Assembly (NCBI GenBank): GCA_026914095.1
Contig: JAPPIY010000190.1
Span: forward strand, 1 to 8,813
DNA length: 8,813 bases
Source of the DNA: Oligoflexia bacterium
GTDB taxonomy: Bacteria > Bdellovibrionota > Bdellovibrionia > Bdellovibrionales > UBA1609
Direction of reading: 5' to 3'
The notes under the pieces are model-generated. The model was not told the DNA's origin and made no database searches. It saw only the letters and a program-made list of their open reading frames with translations. A program made the position numbers and the translations under genes. Positions 1 through 5,829 of the stretch are shown here, in pieces (position 1 is the stretch's first letter; every line of letters begins with the position of its first letter).

Positions 1-54
1 TAGTCATTTTAACAACTTAACCCCTATCATAATGGGCTTAAGTTGTCATGAACC
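1..54 (-). repeat. Dispersed repeat A, copy 1 (hairpin-forming)
   Basis: This 54-base segment aligns without gaps to 4119-4172, with 44 of 54 positions identical by eye, including the first 15. Read on the minus strand, the arms CAACTTAAGCCC and GGGGTTAAGTTG pair at 11 of 12 positions around an 8-base loop, and TTAAAA follows. The shape is terminator-like. Because the copy begins at base 1, the repeat may extend beyond the window. No gene ending here is visible, so what it would terminate is unknown. Confidence 0.6.
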
Positions 55-66
55 ATACTTATCATA

Positions 67-81
67 GCTAGCTTAACTAGC
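67..81. repeat. Short inverted repeat GCTAG-CTTAA-CTAGC
   Basis: Five-base perfect arms surround a five-base centre that is nearly palindromic itself. It lies between repeat A copy 1 and the minus-strand TATAAT of repeat B copy 1, so it would fall within the first 30 bases of any transcript from that promoter. It could be an operator or a short RNA stem. No regulator can be named from the sequence. Confidence 0.3.
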
Positions 82-95
82 CTTAAATCTCGGGA

Positions 96-153
96 ATTAT
101 ATACATGACTAGCCAAAAAGCTCTAAAAGCCTTTAAATATAAGGGTTTCAAGG
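96..153 (-). repeat. Dispersed repeat B, copy 1, with promoter-like layout
   Basis: Bases 128-145 (AGCCTTTAAATATAAGGG) are identical to 5382-5399, and similarity continues through the TCAAG at 148-152. The core CCTT-N7-AAGG (130-144) is an imperfect dyad with an all-AT centre. Read on the minus strand, a perfect TATAAT (complement of 96-101) follows 28 bases after the core; in copy 2 the gap is 29. This fixed spacing suggests an activator-type box upstream of a -10 element, with a transcript running leftward through repeat A. Promoter function is inferred. Confidence 0.45.
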
Positions 154-284
154 AATTTACTATTCAAAAATAAAGGTAAAAGTTTTAAGCGATTAAAGCG
201 GTTTTCTTCAGAGAAAAAGCCACAAAGCCTTGAAATTTGGCGAGTCAAGTATATGATTCCCTAAATCTCTCTATAATTTAGCTG

Positions 285-297
285 TTGACAAAGTCAA
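285..297. promoter_or_regulatory. Candidate operator TTGAC-AAA-GTCAA over the -35 box
   Basis: Perfect five-base arms around AAA cover the -35 hexamer. The flanks CTGT (before) and ACAG (after 297) add partial outer symmetry. A repressor bound here would block RNA polymerase. Copper-responsive control is a guess based only on the downstream gene; the site does not match a CueR or CopY operator I recognise. Confidence 0.35.
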
Positions 298-313
298 TAA
301 CAGTTTTTACATT
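285..313 (+). promoter_or_regulatory. Sigma70-type promoter of the copper oxidase gene
   Basis: A perfect -35 TTGACA (285-290) is followed after 17 bases by TACATT (308-313), which matches four of six consensus -10 bases. Transcription would start near 320, giving a leader of about 25 bases before the ATG at 346. The -35 lies inside the palindrome TTGAC-AAA-GTCAA (285-297), which suggests control by a dimeric repressor or activator. A separate perfect TATAAT at 272-277 lacks a good -35 and could be a second start. Confidence 0.55.
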
Positions 314-345
314 TACTTTGACTCACTTGGTGGTGATAAACTTTG

Positions 346-2673
346 ATGATCCGATCTCTATTATTTTCAATAAATTTCTTCATAGCAGGAATAGCTCTCT
401 CGGCCTCTTCGGCTGAAAGCAATACGGAATCATTAAAACATAAAGAGAAAGTTTATCGCCTCCAAGTGAGTCAAAAAGAGATAAATATCACAGGGAAAAA
501 TAAGACAGCTCTTGTGATAAACGATTCTCTTCCCGCTCCCTCTTTAATTTTTAATAGAGGAGATAAAGCTGTCATTTATGTCCAAAACAACTTAAATGTT
601 GAGACTTCTATTCACTGGCATGGGATTTTACTTCCTAATTTTGAAGATGGAGTGCCTTATTTGACAAGCCCCCCTATTCGTCCGGGGAAAACCCACAAGT
701 TTGAATTTTTAATTGACCAGTTTCCTGGAACTTACTGGTATCACTCTCACACCGGCCTTCAAGAGCAAGAGGGTTTATATGGAGCTTTTATTATAAAAGA
801 AAAACCTGATCAAAAAACTGAAGAGCTTGTTTTAGTTTTATCTGACTGGACGGATGAAAAAGCGACAGAAGTTATGAGAAATTTAAGAAGAGGAAGCGAA
901 TGGTATGCTATAAAAAAAGGAACCGCTCTCAGCCTTCTTGATTTGATAAAAAACAAAGCTTTACTTCCTCAGTTAAAAATGTGGAAGCAGAGAATGCCGG
1001 GAATGGATATTTCAGATGTTTATTATCCCGCTTTTTTGATCAATGGAAAAGAGAAAACCTTTTATCCTCATCTGAAAAACAAAACCAGACTTCGGGTGGT
1101 GAATGCTTCAGCCAGCACTTATTTTTGGCTCACTTTTGGAGGAGAAAAAAAAGCTCGGCTGATTTCAGCTGATGGTGTTCCTGTTAGGGACAGACCAATG
1201 GATAAAATCCTTCATGCTATAGCGGAAACTTACGATTTTATAGTAGAAATTCCCTCGGATAGAGCCATTGAATTTAAAGCGACTGCTCAGGACGGATCCG
1301 GGCTTGCTGTGGCTATTTTAGGGCAAGGGGAGCTTTTAAAAGCTCCCTCTATAGAAAAACCCAATCCTATAAAATACATCAAGCAAATGGCAGAACATCG
1401 TCATACCTCCTCTCCAATGTCTTCATCTGTCAACAGCGCTCATCACAAAACACACCATCACAGCCAAAAACATAACAACAACCAAGTAAAGAAAATGAAG
1501 GAAACTCATGAACACCATGCCCCTATGTCTTCAACCCTAACCCATGATAAAAAACAAAATCATAATAACTCTTCCCGAAAAAAAACTATAACAGATCCTA
1601 AAAATCACAGTCACAAACACAGCAAGAATCAAGTCAGTCATAAAAATAACTCTCCTTTTAAAATTCCTGTCGCTCAACATTATGATCATCTCATGTCTAA
1701 AGAAAAAACAAACTTTTCAAAAAAACTTCCAGTGAGGGAGATTGAAATGAATTTAACCGGAAATATGTGGAGATATGTTTGGAGCATCAATGGCAAAGCC
1801 CTGTCATCAGCGGATAAAATAAAAGTTCATAAAGGAGAAGTTTTAAGGCTAATTTTGAACAATACAACAATGATGCATCATCCAATGCATCTGCATGGGC
1901 ATTTTTTTAGAGTGATAAACAGCCATGGGGATTACTCCCCTTTAAAACACACAGTGGACGCGCCTCCTATGTCTCAACTGGCTATTGAGTTTGAGCCTAA
2001 AGAAAAAGGGGATTGGTTTTTTCACTGTCATGTTCTTTATCACATGAAAAGCGGCATGTCGCGAGTCTTTAAATATGGAAATGAGAGAGACAGCCGTTTA
2101 AAAAATTATTCTGAAGATCAAGTCCTTAAGGCGGATCAGCAATGGTTTCAATGGGCAGAGTTGGACATTATGACTCATCGTTTGAATATGGAAGTGACTC
2201 ATTCTAACACGAAAAATAAATGGAATGTAGAAGGAGTTTTTTCTTGGCTTGACAGCCATTATAAGCCGCGAAAAGAGCTTTTGATAGAAGGCTCTTATGA
2301 ATATTTTTTCAGTGATTTTTTTAGATGGTCTGCTGGTTTTGAAATTGAAAATAAAAAGAAAAGCTTGTTAAAAACAAAAGAAGATTTAAGGTTTTTAGGA
2401 AAGCTTGGCTTTAAATATCTTCTGCCTTATTTTCTCGATTTTTCTTTTTTTATAAATCAGGAATGGGAGCTGGAATTGGCTTTGGATTATGATCTTTTGC
2501 TCTTTAGTTATGTTGAGTTTTTTGCTGAGGGGGAGGTTCAAATTTCTCAATTTAAAAATTTTTCTCAAGAATGGGAGCTAGGTTTAAAATATTTGATGAG
2601 TCAAAATTTTTCTCTGATTGGCAGTTATGACAATCACTTTGGCTGGGGAGCCGGTCTTCATATCCTGTTATAA
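346..2673 (+). CDS. CopA-type multicopper oxidase fused to a CopB-like C-terminal domain
   Basis: The 775-residue protein begins with a Sec-type signal peptide (MIRSLLFSINFFIAGIALSA). All copper-ligand motifs of a multicopper oxidase are present: HWHG (90-93), HSH (133-135), HPMHLHGH (512-519) and HCHVLYHMKSGM (560-571), including the type-1 Cys561 and axial Met571. CopA/PcoA enzymes oxidise periplasmic Cu(I) and protect against copper. Residues about 348-450 form an inserted linker with roughly 19 His and several Met, likely binding metal. From about residue 600 to the end, alternating aromatic/hydrophobic strands ending in an FGWGAG segment resemble the barrel half of the outer-membrane protein CopB/PcoB. 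CopA is usually around 600 residues and CopB a separate gene. The ATG at 346 is preferred over the TTG at 343; an in-frame stop at 337-339 rules out a longer start. The ribosome site is weak (GGTGG near 330). The oxidase call is firm; the CopB call is by pattern. Confidence 0.9.
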   Translation: MIRSLLFSINFFIAGIALSASSAESNTESLKHKEKVYRLQVSQKEINITGKNKTALVINDSLPAPSLIFNRGDKAVIYVQNNLNVETSIHWHGILLPNFEDGVPYLTSPPIRPGKTHKFEFLIDQFPGTYWYHSHTGLQEQEGLYGAFIIKEKPDQKTEELVLVLSDWTDEKATEVMRNLRRGSEWYAIKKGTALSLLDLIKNKALLPQLKMWKQRMPGMDISDVYYPAFLINGKEKTFYPHLKNKTRLRVVNASASTYFWLTFGGEKKARLISADGVPVRDRPMDKILHAIAETYDFIVEIPSDRAIEFKATAQDGSGLAVAILGQGELLKAPSIEKPNPIKYIKQMAEHRHTSSPMSSSVNSAHHKTHHHSQKHNNNQVKKMKETHEHHAPMSSTLTHDKKQNHNNSSRKKTITDPKNHSHKHSKNQVSHKNNSPFKIPVAQHYDHLMSKEKTNFSKKLPVREIEMNLTGNMWRYVWSINGKALSSADKIKVHKGEVLRLILNNTTMMHHPMHLHGHFFRVINSHGDYSPLKHTVDAPPMSQLAIEFEPKEKGDWFFHCHVLYHMKSGMSRVFKYGNERDSRLKNYSEDQVLKADQQWFQWAELDIMTHRLNMEVTHSNTKNKWNVEGVFSWLDSHYKPRKELLIEGSYEYFFSDFFRWSAGFEIENKKKSLLKTKEDLRFLGKLGFKYLLPYFLDFSFFINQEWELELALDYDLLLFSYVEFFAEGEVQISQFKNFSQEWELGLKYLMSQNFSLIGSYDNHFGWGAGLHILL

Positions 2674-2691
2674 AATTCATTAAGAGAACAT

Positions 2692-2730
2692 GGAGAGGAC
2701 GGCTTGACAACAAACCTCCTCTCCTCTCTT
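2692..2730. terminator. Likely bidirectional terminator after the oxidase gene
   Basis: GGAGAGGA (2692-2699) pairs perfectly with TCCTCTCC (2717-2724) around a 17-base loop, and a pyrimidine-rich tract TCTCTTATAT follows. It lies 19 bases after the oxidase stop, between two convergent genes, so it could serve both strands. The large loop and interrupted T-tract make it a moderate rather than ideal intrinsic terminator. Confidence 0.45.
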
Positions 2731-2766
2731 ATATAATCAAGGTTACACCGACCGGGTTTGAATAGT

Positions 2767-3891
2767 TTATTCACTCACTCTTTTAAAAGAGCACTGTTTT
2801 TTTTGGTCTTTCCAAGTTCCACCTCCAGCGAGACACCAATCCTTTTTTGACCTACATGCTAATTCTCTCAAATGAAAGTTTAAATTATCTATTGCTGTTC
2901 TTACTTGTTTAACCCTATCCTCAATTTCTTGAGAGGGGGCTTTACACTAAGAATTTTATAATACTGGCTGTGTGCGGACATCAAAACTTTATGTATCTTT
3001 TGCGTCTCGTTTTCAACATTAATAGCGCATTCGGGAACTGTAACTGTCCTTATTTTAAATTTTTTCACAAAATTCTTTAAAATCACTGACCTTTCCATAT
3101 TCACAGTCATAAGAATCACAAGCTGACAATTCAATGTCCTCTTTGTAAGCCCTTTCAAACCAGCGATTTTCAAAAAAACTTTCCAAATCCCCTCTGTAAG
3201 TCTCCTCTAAAATTTCACAGTAATATTCCAAGGGATGCCGGCAAGAGGAAGTTTTTTTACAATCATAGCGGATAAAACTGTCTATCCAATCCCAAGCCGG
3301 CTTATTTTTATGTTTATGAGCTAAAATTAAAAAATGATTTCGAGAAAAAATCTCTGCCATCATGGCTCTTTGAGCTCGTCTGTCAATTTTTTCAAACAAG
3401 TCCTTTAAAATGTCAAAATTCTTCTTATCTGAATGAAACAACGGTAAAGCCAATTTATAATTAACTGCAATTTGCGCTAAAAGTTTTTCAGCTGGCTTTT
3501 CTGAGAAATTTTTAAAAAGGCGGATCCTATGATCTTCAGACATCTTAAAAAAACATTTCATTGTTGGAAAATCTAAATTAGAAAAAGAAGAAGTTTCTAA
3601 CTGCCAGACAAATTTCTTAAAATCCTTAAAAAAAGAGTGAGGCCATTTGTAGCAGTTTTCCTTCCCCTTTTGAGTGAAAAACAAATCCTCACAAAAACTT
3701 TGACAGCTTTTGTATTCTGAGCAGGCTTTCCCTTCCCGTCTACACTGTATTTTTTCAATCCCCTGGGTTTCTTCATCGGAAAGGCTTTTTTCCGCTGTTT
3801 CTTCCGGCAGGTCATCAAACACAATATAAGGAGCGCTTCCACGACAGGAGCAAATAAAAAGCAGGAAAGAAAATAAAATTTTACGGCTCAT
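2767..3891 (-). pseudogene. Cys-rich secreted lipoprotein gene broken by two compensating frameshifts
   Basis: From the ATG complementary to 3889-3891 an open frame runs 278 codons to a stop at 3055-3057. The protein starts with a lipoprotein-like signal (MSRKILFSFLLFICSC, candidate lipobox ICSC) and has many Cys residues, often in CxxxC-type groups. Coding character does not stop there: shifting at the T6 run at 3060-3065 continues into a frame reading KIRTVTVPECAINVENETQK, and shifting back near the G5 run at 2935-2939 restores the first frame, which ends with a Cys-containing tail (ACRSKKDWC ... FKRVSE) and a stop at 2767-2769. The whole span is exactly 375 codons, so the two one-base changes cancel. 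It is either a young pseudogene, a slippage-prone gene or a sequencing artefact. I recognise no family. If no shift occurs, the 278-residue product stands alone. Confidence 0.6.
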
Positions 3892-4045
3892 CTTTAAACT
3901 TATCGGACAATACTAAAAATAATTTTAAGGAAATTTCTTATTTTGTATTTCAGTTTTTTAATATTAATTGTATAACAGAATTTCTGCTGATACCTGAAAA
4001 TAAGGCTATTTGTTGGACTGTTAAATCCGCTGAAAATAGCTTTAA

Positions 4046-4068
4046 TTATATTTCTCCCAGAAATATAA
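4046..4068. repeat. Perfect inverted repeat with 10-base arms and CCC loop
   Basis: TTATATTTCT (4046-4055) and AGAAATATAA (4059-4068) are exact reverse complements around CCC. It lies in the gap between two minus-strand genes, about 155 bases upstream of the lipoprotein start. It could be an operator or a weak RNA hairpin. No T-tract follows on either strand, which argues against an intrinsic terminator. Confidence 0.4.
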
Positions 4069-4118
4069 CTTTCCCTAAATTTCTCCTCTGAGATTCAGGA
4101 ACAAAAATACTGTTTTAT

Positions 4119-4172
4119 TAGTCATTTTAACAATTGAACTCCCATCACAAGGAACTTAAGTTATCATGAGCC
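4119..4172 (-). repeat. Dispersed repeat A, copy 2; probable terminator of the small secreted gene
   Basis: This copy matches 1-54 without gaps (10 differences in 54). Although the arms have diverged, they still pair on the minus strand at about 11 of 14 positions if G-U pairs are counted, and the flank TTAAAATGACTA is unchanged. It sits about 60 bases downstream of the stop of the minus-strand gene at 4233-4499, the right place and orientation for a transcription end. Retention of pairing despite substitutions suggests selection for the hairpin. Confidence 0.5.
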
Positions 4173-4232
4173 TAATTTTTTACAGAATATCAACAGATCA
4201 ATGATAGATTTTAAAACCCAAATCGAACCAGC

Positions 4233-4499
4233 CTAGAGTTTTTTTCGCCTATTGTATTTTTCATCGATCGAACTAATCCTGGTATGGCATCTATCGAACT
4301 CTTGTTTTAAAGCATGAACCTTTTTCTCTAGCTCTACAATGTATTTATCAAGCGCTTTTTTTGAAGTAGCTAATTTCTGAATTTCCTTTTTAACTGTGCT
4401 AAGCTCCGATGTCGGATTTACACATTCATAACAAAAACCAGCGCTTTCTGCCCAAACTGACGATGTGACAAAAAACAAAATTAACATTATTTTTTTCAT
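4233..4499 (-). CDS. Small secreted coiled-coil protein, function unknown
   Basis: An 88-residue protein with a typical Sec signal peptide (MKKIMLILFFVTSSVWA, cleavage predicted after AWA-like SVWA). The mature part has a CYEC pair just after cleavage and then a long charged amphipathic helix (about residues 32-75, with KKEIQKL, KKALDKYIVELEKKV and LKQEFDRC) typical of a coiled coil, so oligomerisation or disulfide linkage is possible. The start is well supported: the minus strand carries AAGGAGGAGGA (4504-4514), an excellent ribosome site, about five bases before the ATG. That makes it the best translation signal in the window. It stands alone, divergent from the phosphatase gene. I do not recognise the family. 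Confidence 0.75.
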   Translation of the reverse strand: MKKIMLILFFVTSSVWAESAGFCYECVNPTSELSTVKKEIQKLATSKKALDKYIVELEKKVHALKQEFDRCHTRISSIDEKYNRRKKL

Positions 4500-4502
4500 A
4501 GT

Positions 4503-4514
4503 ATCCTCCTCCTT
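4503..4514 (-). promoter_or_regulatory. Strong Shine-Dalgarno of the small secreted gene
   Basis: On the minus strand the sequence AAGGAGGAGGA precedes the ATG complementary to 4497-4499 by about five bases and offers two overlapping AGGAGG cores. Most other genes in this window lack a recognisable ribosome site, so this small protein is probably made in quantity when transcribed. Confidence 0.75.
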
Positions 4515-4660
4515 TTATTGTTTATGAGTTTTTCACTTTCTATTTAGAATATCACCGTTCTTCTTCTTGAATTTTTTGAAAAAACAGGCACAATGTCCAG
4601 GTAAATTTAAAAATAGAATTTATTGATTTTTATCCCATTTTTAAATTAGTCTTTAAGACA

Positions 4661-5326
4661 ATGAAACAAAAAAAAACTTTCATTGTAGGAGATGTCCATG
4701 GCTGTTTCCAAGAATTTTTAGAGCTGTTGGAGCAGGTGAATTATAAAGCAAAAACTCATCGTTTGATTTTAGTAGGGGATATTATAAACAGAGGCCCTTT
4801 TTCTTTTAAAATGTTAAAATGGGTCAAAGACAATCAAGTTGAAATGGTGAGAGGAAACCATGAGCAAGCCTTTCTTTCCTGTATTGAAAAAAACAAATGG
4901 CCCTATCCTGTTTTGAAACAGCTAAAGGAAGAAATGAAAAAAGAATTAAACCAATGGGTAAAATGGCTGTCAGATCTTCCTTTTTACATTGAAGAGAAAG
5001 ATTTTTTAGTTGTGCATGCGGGACTGGTTCCTAAAGAAAAGCCACAAGATTCAAATCCCCAACTTTTAATGAACATTCGCACTTGGGATGGACAAGGAAA
5101 AGATATAAAAAACGAAAAAAATCCACCTTGGTATCAATTTTATAAAAATAAAAAGTTAGTGGTTTATGGACATTGGGCCAAGCAAGGTTTAAAAATAAGA
5201 GCCAACACCATCGGTTTAGACAGCGCTTGTGTTTATGGAAAAAAACTTTCCGGTGTCCTTCTCCCTGAAAAAACAATTTTTCAAGTATCAGTTCGTAAAA
5301 AATACCATTCCAGCTTTTTAAAATAA
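4661..5326 (+). CDS. ApaH-like/PPP-family metallophosphatase
   Basis: The 221-residue protein has the ordered metal-binding motifs of the calcineurin-like phosphoesterase fold: GDVHG (10-14), GDIINRGP (39-46), GNHE (65-68), VVHAGLVP (117-124) and YGHW (169-172), followed by the LDSACVYGKKLSG segment (187-198) that ends this family. The second motif has Asn where PPP protein phosphatases have Asp (GDxxDRG). That, plus the following Pro, points toward the ApaH/ApaH-like branch, whose members hydrolyse dinucleoside tetraphosphates and, in E. coli ApaH, remove Np4 caps from RNA. The exact substrate here is inference; a PrpE- or lambda-phosphatase-like Ser/Thr phosphatase is the alternative. The length is normal for a single catalytic domain. 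No good ribosome site precedes the ATG; instead the dyad GTCTT-T-AAGAC (4649-4659) abuts it. It is probably cytoplasmic, as no signal peptide is present. Confidence 0.85.
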   Translation: MKQKKTFIVGDVHGCFQEFLELLEQVNYKAKTHRLILVGDIINRGPFSFKMLKWVKDNQVEMVRGNHEQAFLSCIEKNKWPYPVLKQLKEEMKKELNQWVKWLSDLPFYIEEKDFLVVHAGLVPKEKPQDSNPQLLMNIRTWDGQGKDIKNEKNPPWYQFYKNKKLVVYGHWAKQGLKIRANTIGLDSACVYGKKLSGVLLPEKTIFQVSVRKKYHSSFLK

Positions 5327-5348
5327 TATCTTCTTAAAAAATTTAGAC

Positions 5349-5407
5349 ATTATACGCTTGAATCTCCTAAGGCCTATAAATAGCCTTTAAATATAAGGGG
5401 CTCAAGA
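5349..5407 (-). repeat. Dispersed repeat B, copy 2, with promoter-like layout
   Basis: The segment 5382-5399 is identical to 128-145. On the minus strand the core (complement of 5384-5398) is followed 29 bases later by a perfect TATAAT (complement of 5349-5354). A transcript from here would run antisense into the 3' end of the phosphatase gene. The related AGGCCTA/TAGCCT pair at about 5370-5387 adds a small hairpin present only in this copy. Conserved spacing between the box and the -10 in both copies supports a regulated promoter. Confidence 0.45.
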
Positions 5408-5574
5408 GGTGATGAGACAGAAAAGAAAAGCTTACAGTTCTCTTCAATTGCTCCATACTCCTTCTATATTCTAGCTATTTTATGGAAAGTATAAGAGTAT
5501 AAACCCCACAAATTTTTATCTTTAGTTTTAAACACCGAAAGACACTCTTTTTCTCCAAAGGAAACCTCAGATTT

Positions 5575-5732
5575 GAAGTTCCTGCGCCGCTGAATAGAGC
5601 AGGTTCTAAAGACAGGGCGCCCAGCCTGAAAAGCTGAGCCGTGTGGCGGGTTCAACCTTCTTTGAAACCATTGTAAATAAAGGCTTGTGGGGGATCACAG
5701 ACACAATTGAGCCGATCACTGCGCAATACTTC
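5575..5732 (-). ncRNA. Candidate structured RNA, rod-like (6S-like possible)
   Basis: A visibly GC-rich island inside an AT-rich gap, typical of structured RNA genes in such genomes. Its ends close on each other: GAAGT (5575-5579) with ACTTC (5728-5732), TGCGC (5583-5587) with GCGCA (5721-5725) and TGA (5591-5593) with TCA (5716-5718), separated by small internal loops. A central hairpin pairs GGTTCAA (5649-5655) with the TTGAAACC segment at 5662-5669, one base bulged. Smaller helices such as CAGG/CCTG (5613-5628) lie between. The closed rod of about 160-200 bases with an open middle recalls 6S RNA, but I cannot align it to that family. I favour the minus strand because a perfect TATAAT (complement of 5766-5771) lies about 34 bases beyond the closing helix. 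On the plus strand it could instead be a leader for the gene at 5830. Confidence 0.4.
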
Positions 5733-5738
5733 CCTTAA

Positions 5739-5813
5739 AATCAGCTTTTTTTGAGATTTTTTGAGATTATATACCTGCTAAGTTGTCTCAAATCTAAAGA
5801 AAAAAGGCTGATT
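5739..5813. promoter_or_regulatory. Long imperfect dyad with a minus-strand TATAAT in its loop
   Basis: AATCAGC plus seven T (5739-5752) pairs over 14 positions, with one G-U, with 5800-5813. Inside it, AGATTT (5754-5759) and GAGA (5763-5766) pair with TCTCAAATCT (5786-5795), with a three-T bulge. The loop is 5767-5785. The left side contains a tandem TTTTTTGAGA (5747-5766). The minus-strand -10 TATAAT (complement of 5766-5771) sits at the top of the dyad. Read as plus-strand RNA, the hairpin ends 16 bases before the ATG at 5830. It could be promoter architecture for the candidate RNA, a 5' leader switch, or both. Confidence 0.45.
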
Positions 5814-5829
5814 AGCCGATAAACCTTAT

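Larger units (their letters stand above)
3892..4232. other. Intergenic region without a gene
   Basis: About 340 bases separate the start of the broken lipoprotein gene from the end of the small secreted gene; both read leftward. I see no credible coding frame. It holds the 4046-4068 palindrome, repeat A copy 2 (4119-4172) and a looser pair, GCTATTT near 4002 and AAATAGC near 4036. The lipoprotein promoter should lie here on the minus strand, but I could not choose convincing -35/-10 hexamers. Confidence 0.5.
5327..5829. other. Gene-free block with repeat, candidate RNA and dyad
   Basis: About 500 bases separate the phosphatase stop from the next ATG. A minus-strand open frame of 63 codons (5464-5655) runs across the GC-rich island but has no ribosome site and no protein-like composition, so I treat it as chance. 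The block holds repeat B copy 2 (5349-5407), the candidate structured RNA (5575-5732) and the long dyad (5739-5813). Confidence 0.6.

Noticed and set aside
2778..2804. CTCTTTTAAAAGAG followed by eight T as a plus-strand terminator
   Set aside because: The palindrome has no loop and weak A/T pairing, and it lies inside the coding tail of the minus-strand lipoprotein gene.
5464..5655. 63-codon minus-strand open frame over the GC-rich island
   Set aside because: No ribosome site, irregular composition, and the DNA is better explained by RNA-type base pairing.
5641..5672. GAGCCGTGTG as group II intron domain V
   Set aside because: Only the first strand of the domain is present; the GAAA-type loop and the returning strand are missing, and no reverse transcriptase or maturase lies nearby.
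5575..5732. SRP RNA, RNase P RNA or tmRNA identity for the candidate RNA
   Set aside because: The conserved cores of these RNAs (SRP GGAAGCAGCC-type loop, RNase P GAGGAAAGTCC, tmRNA tRNA-like end) are not present on either strand.
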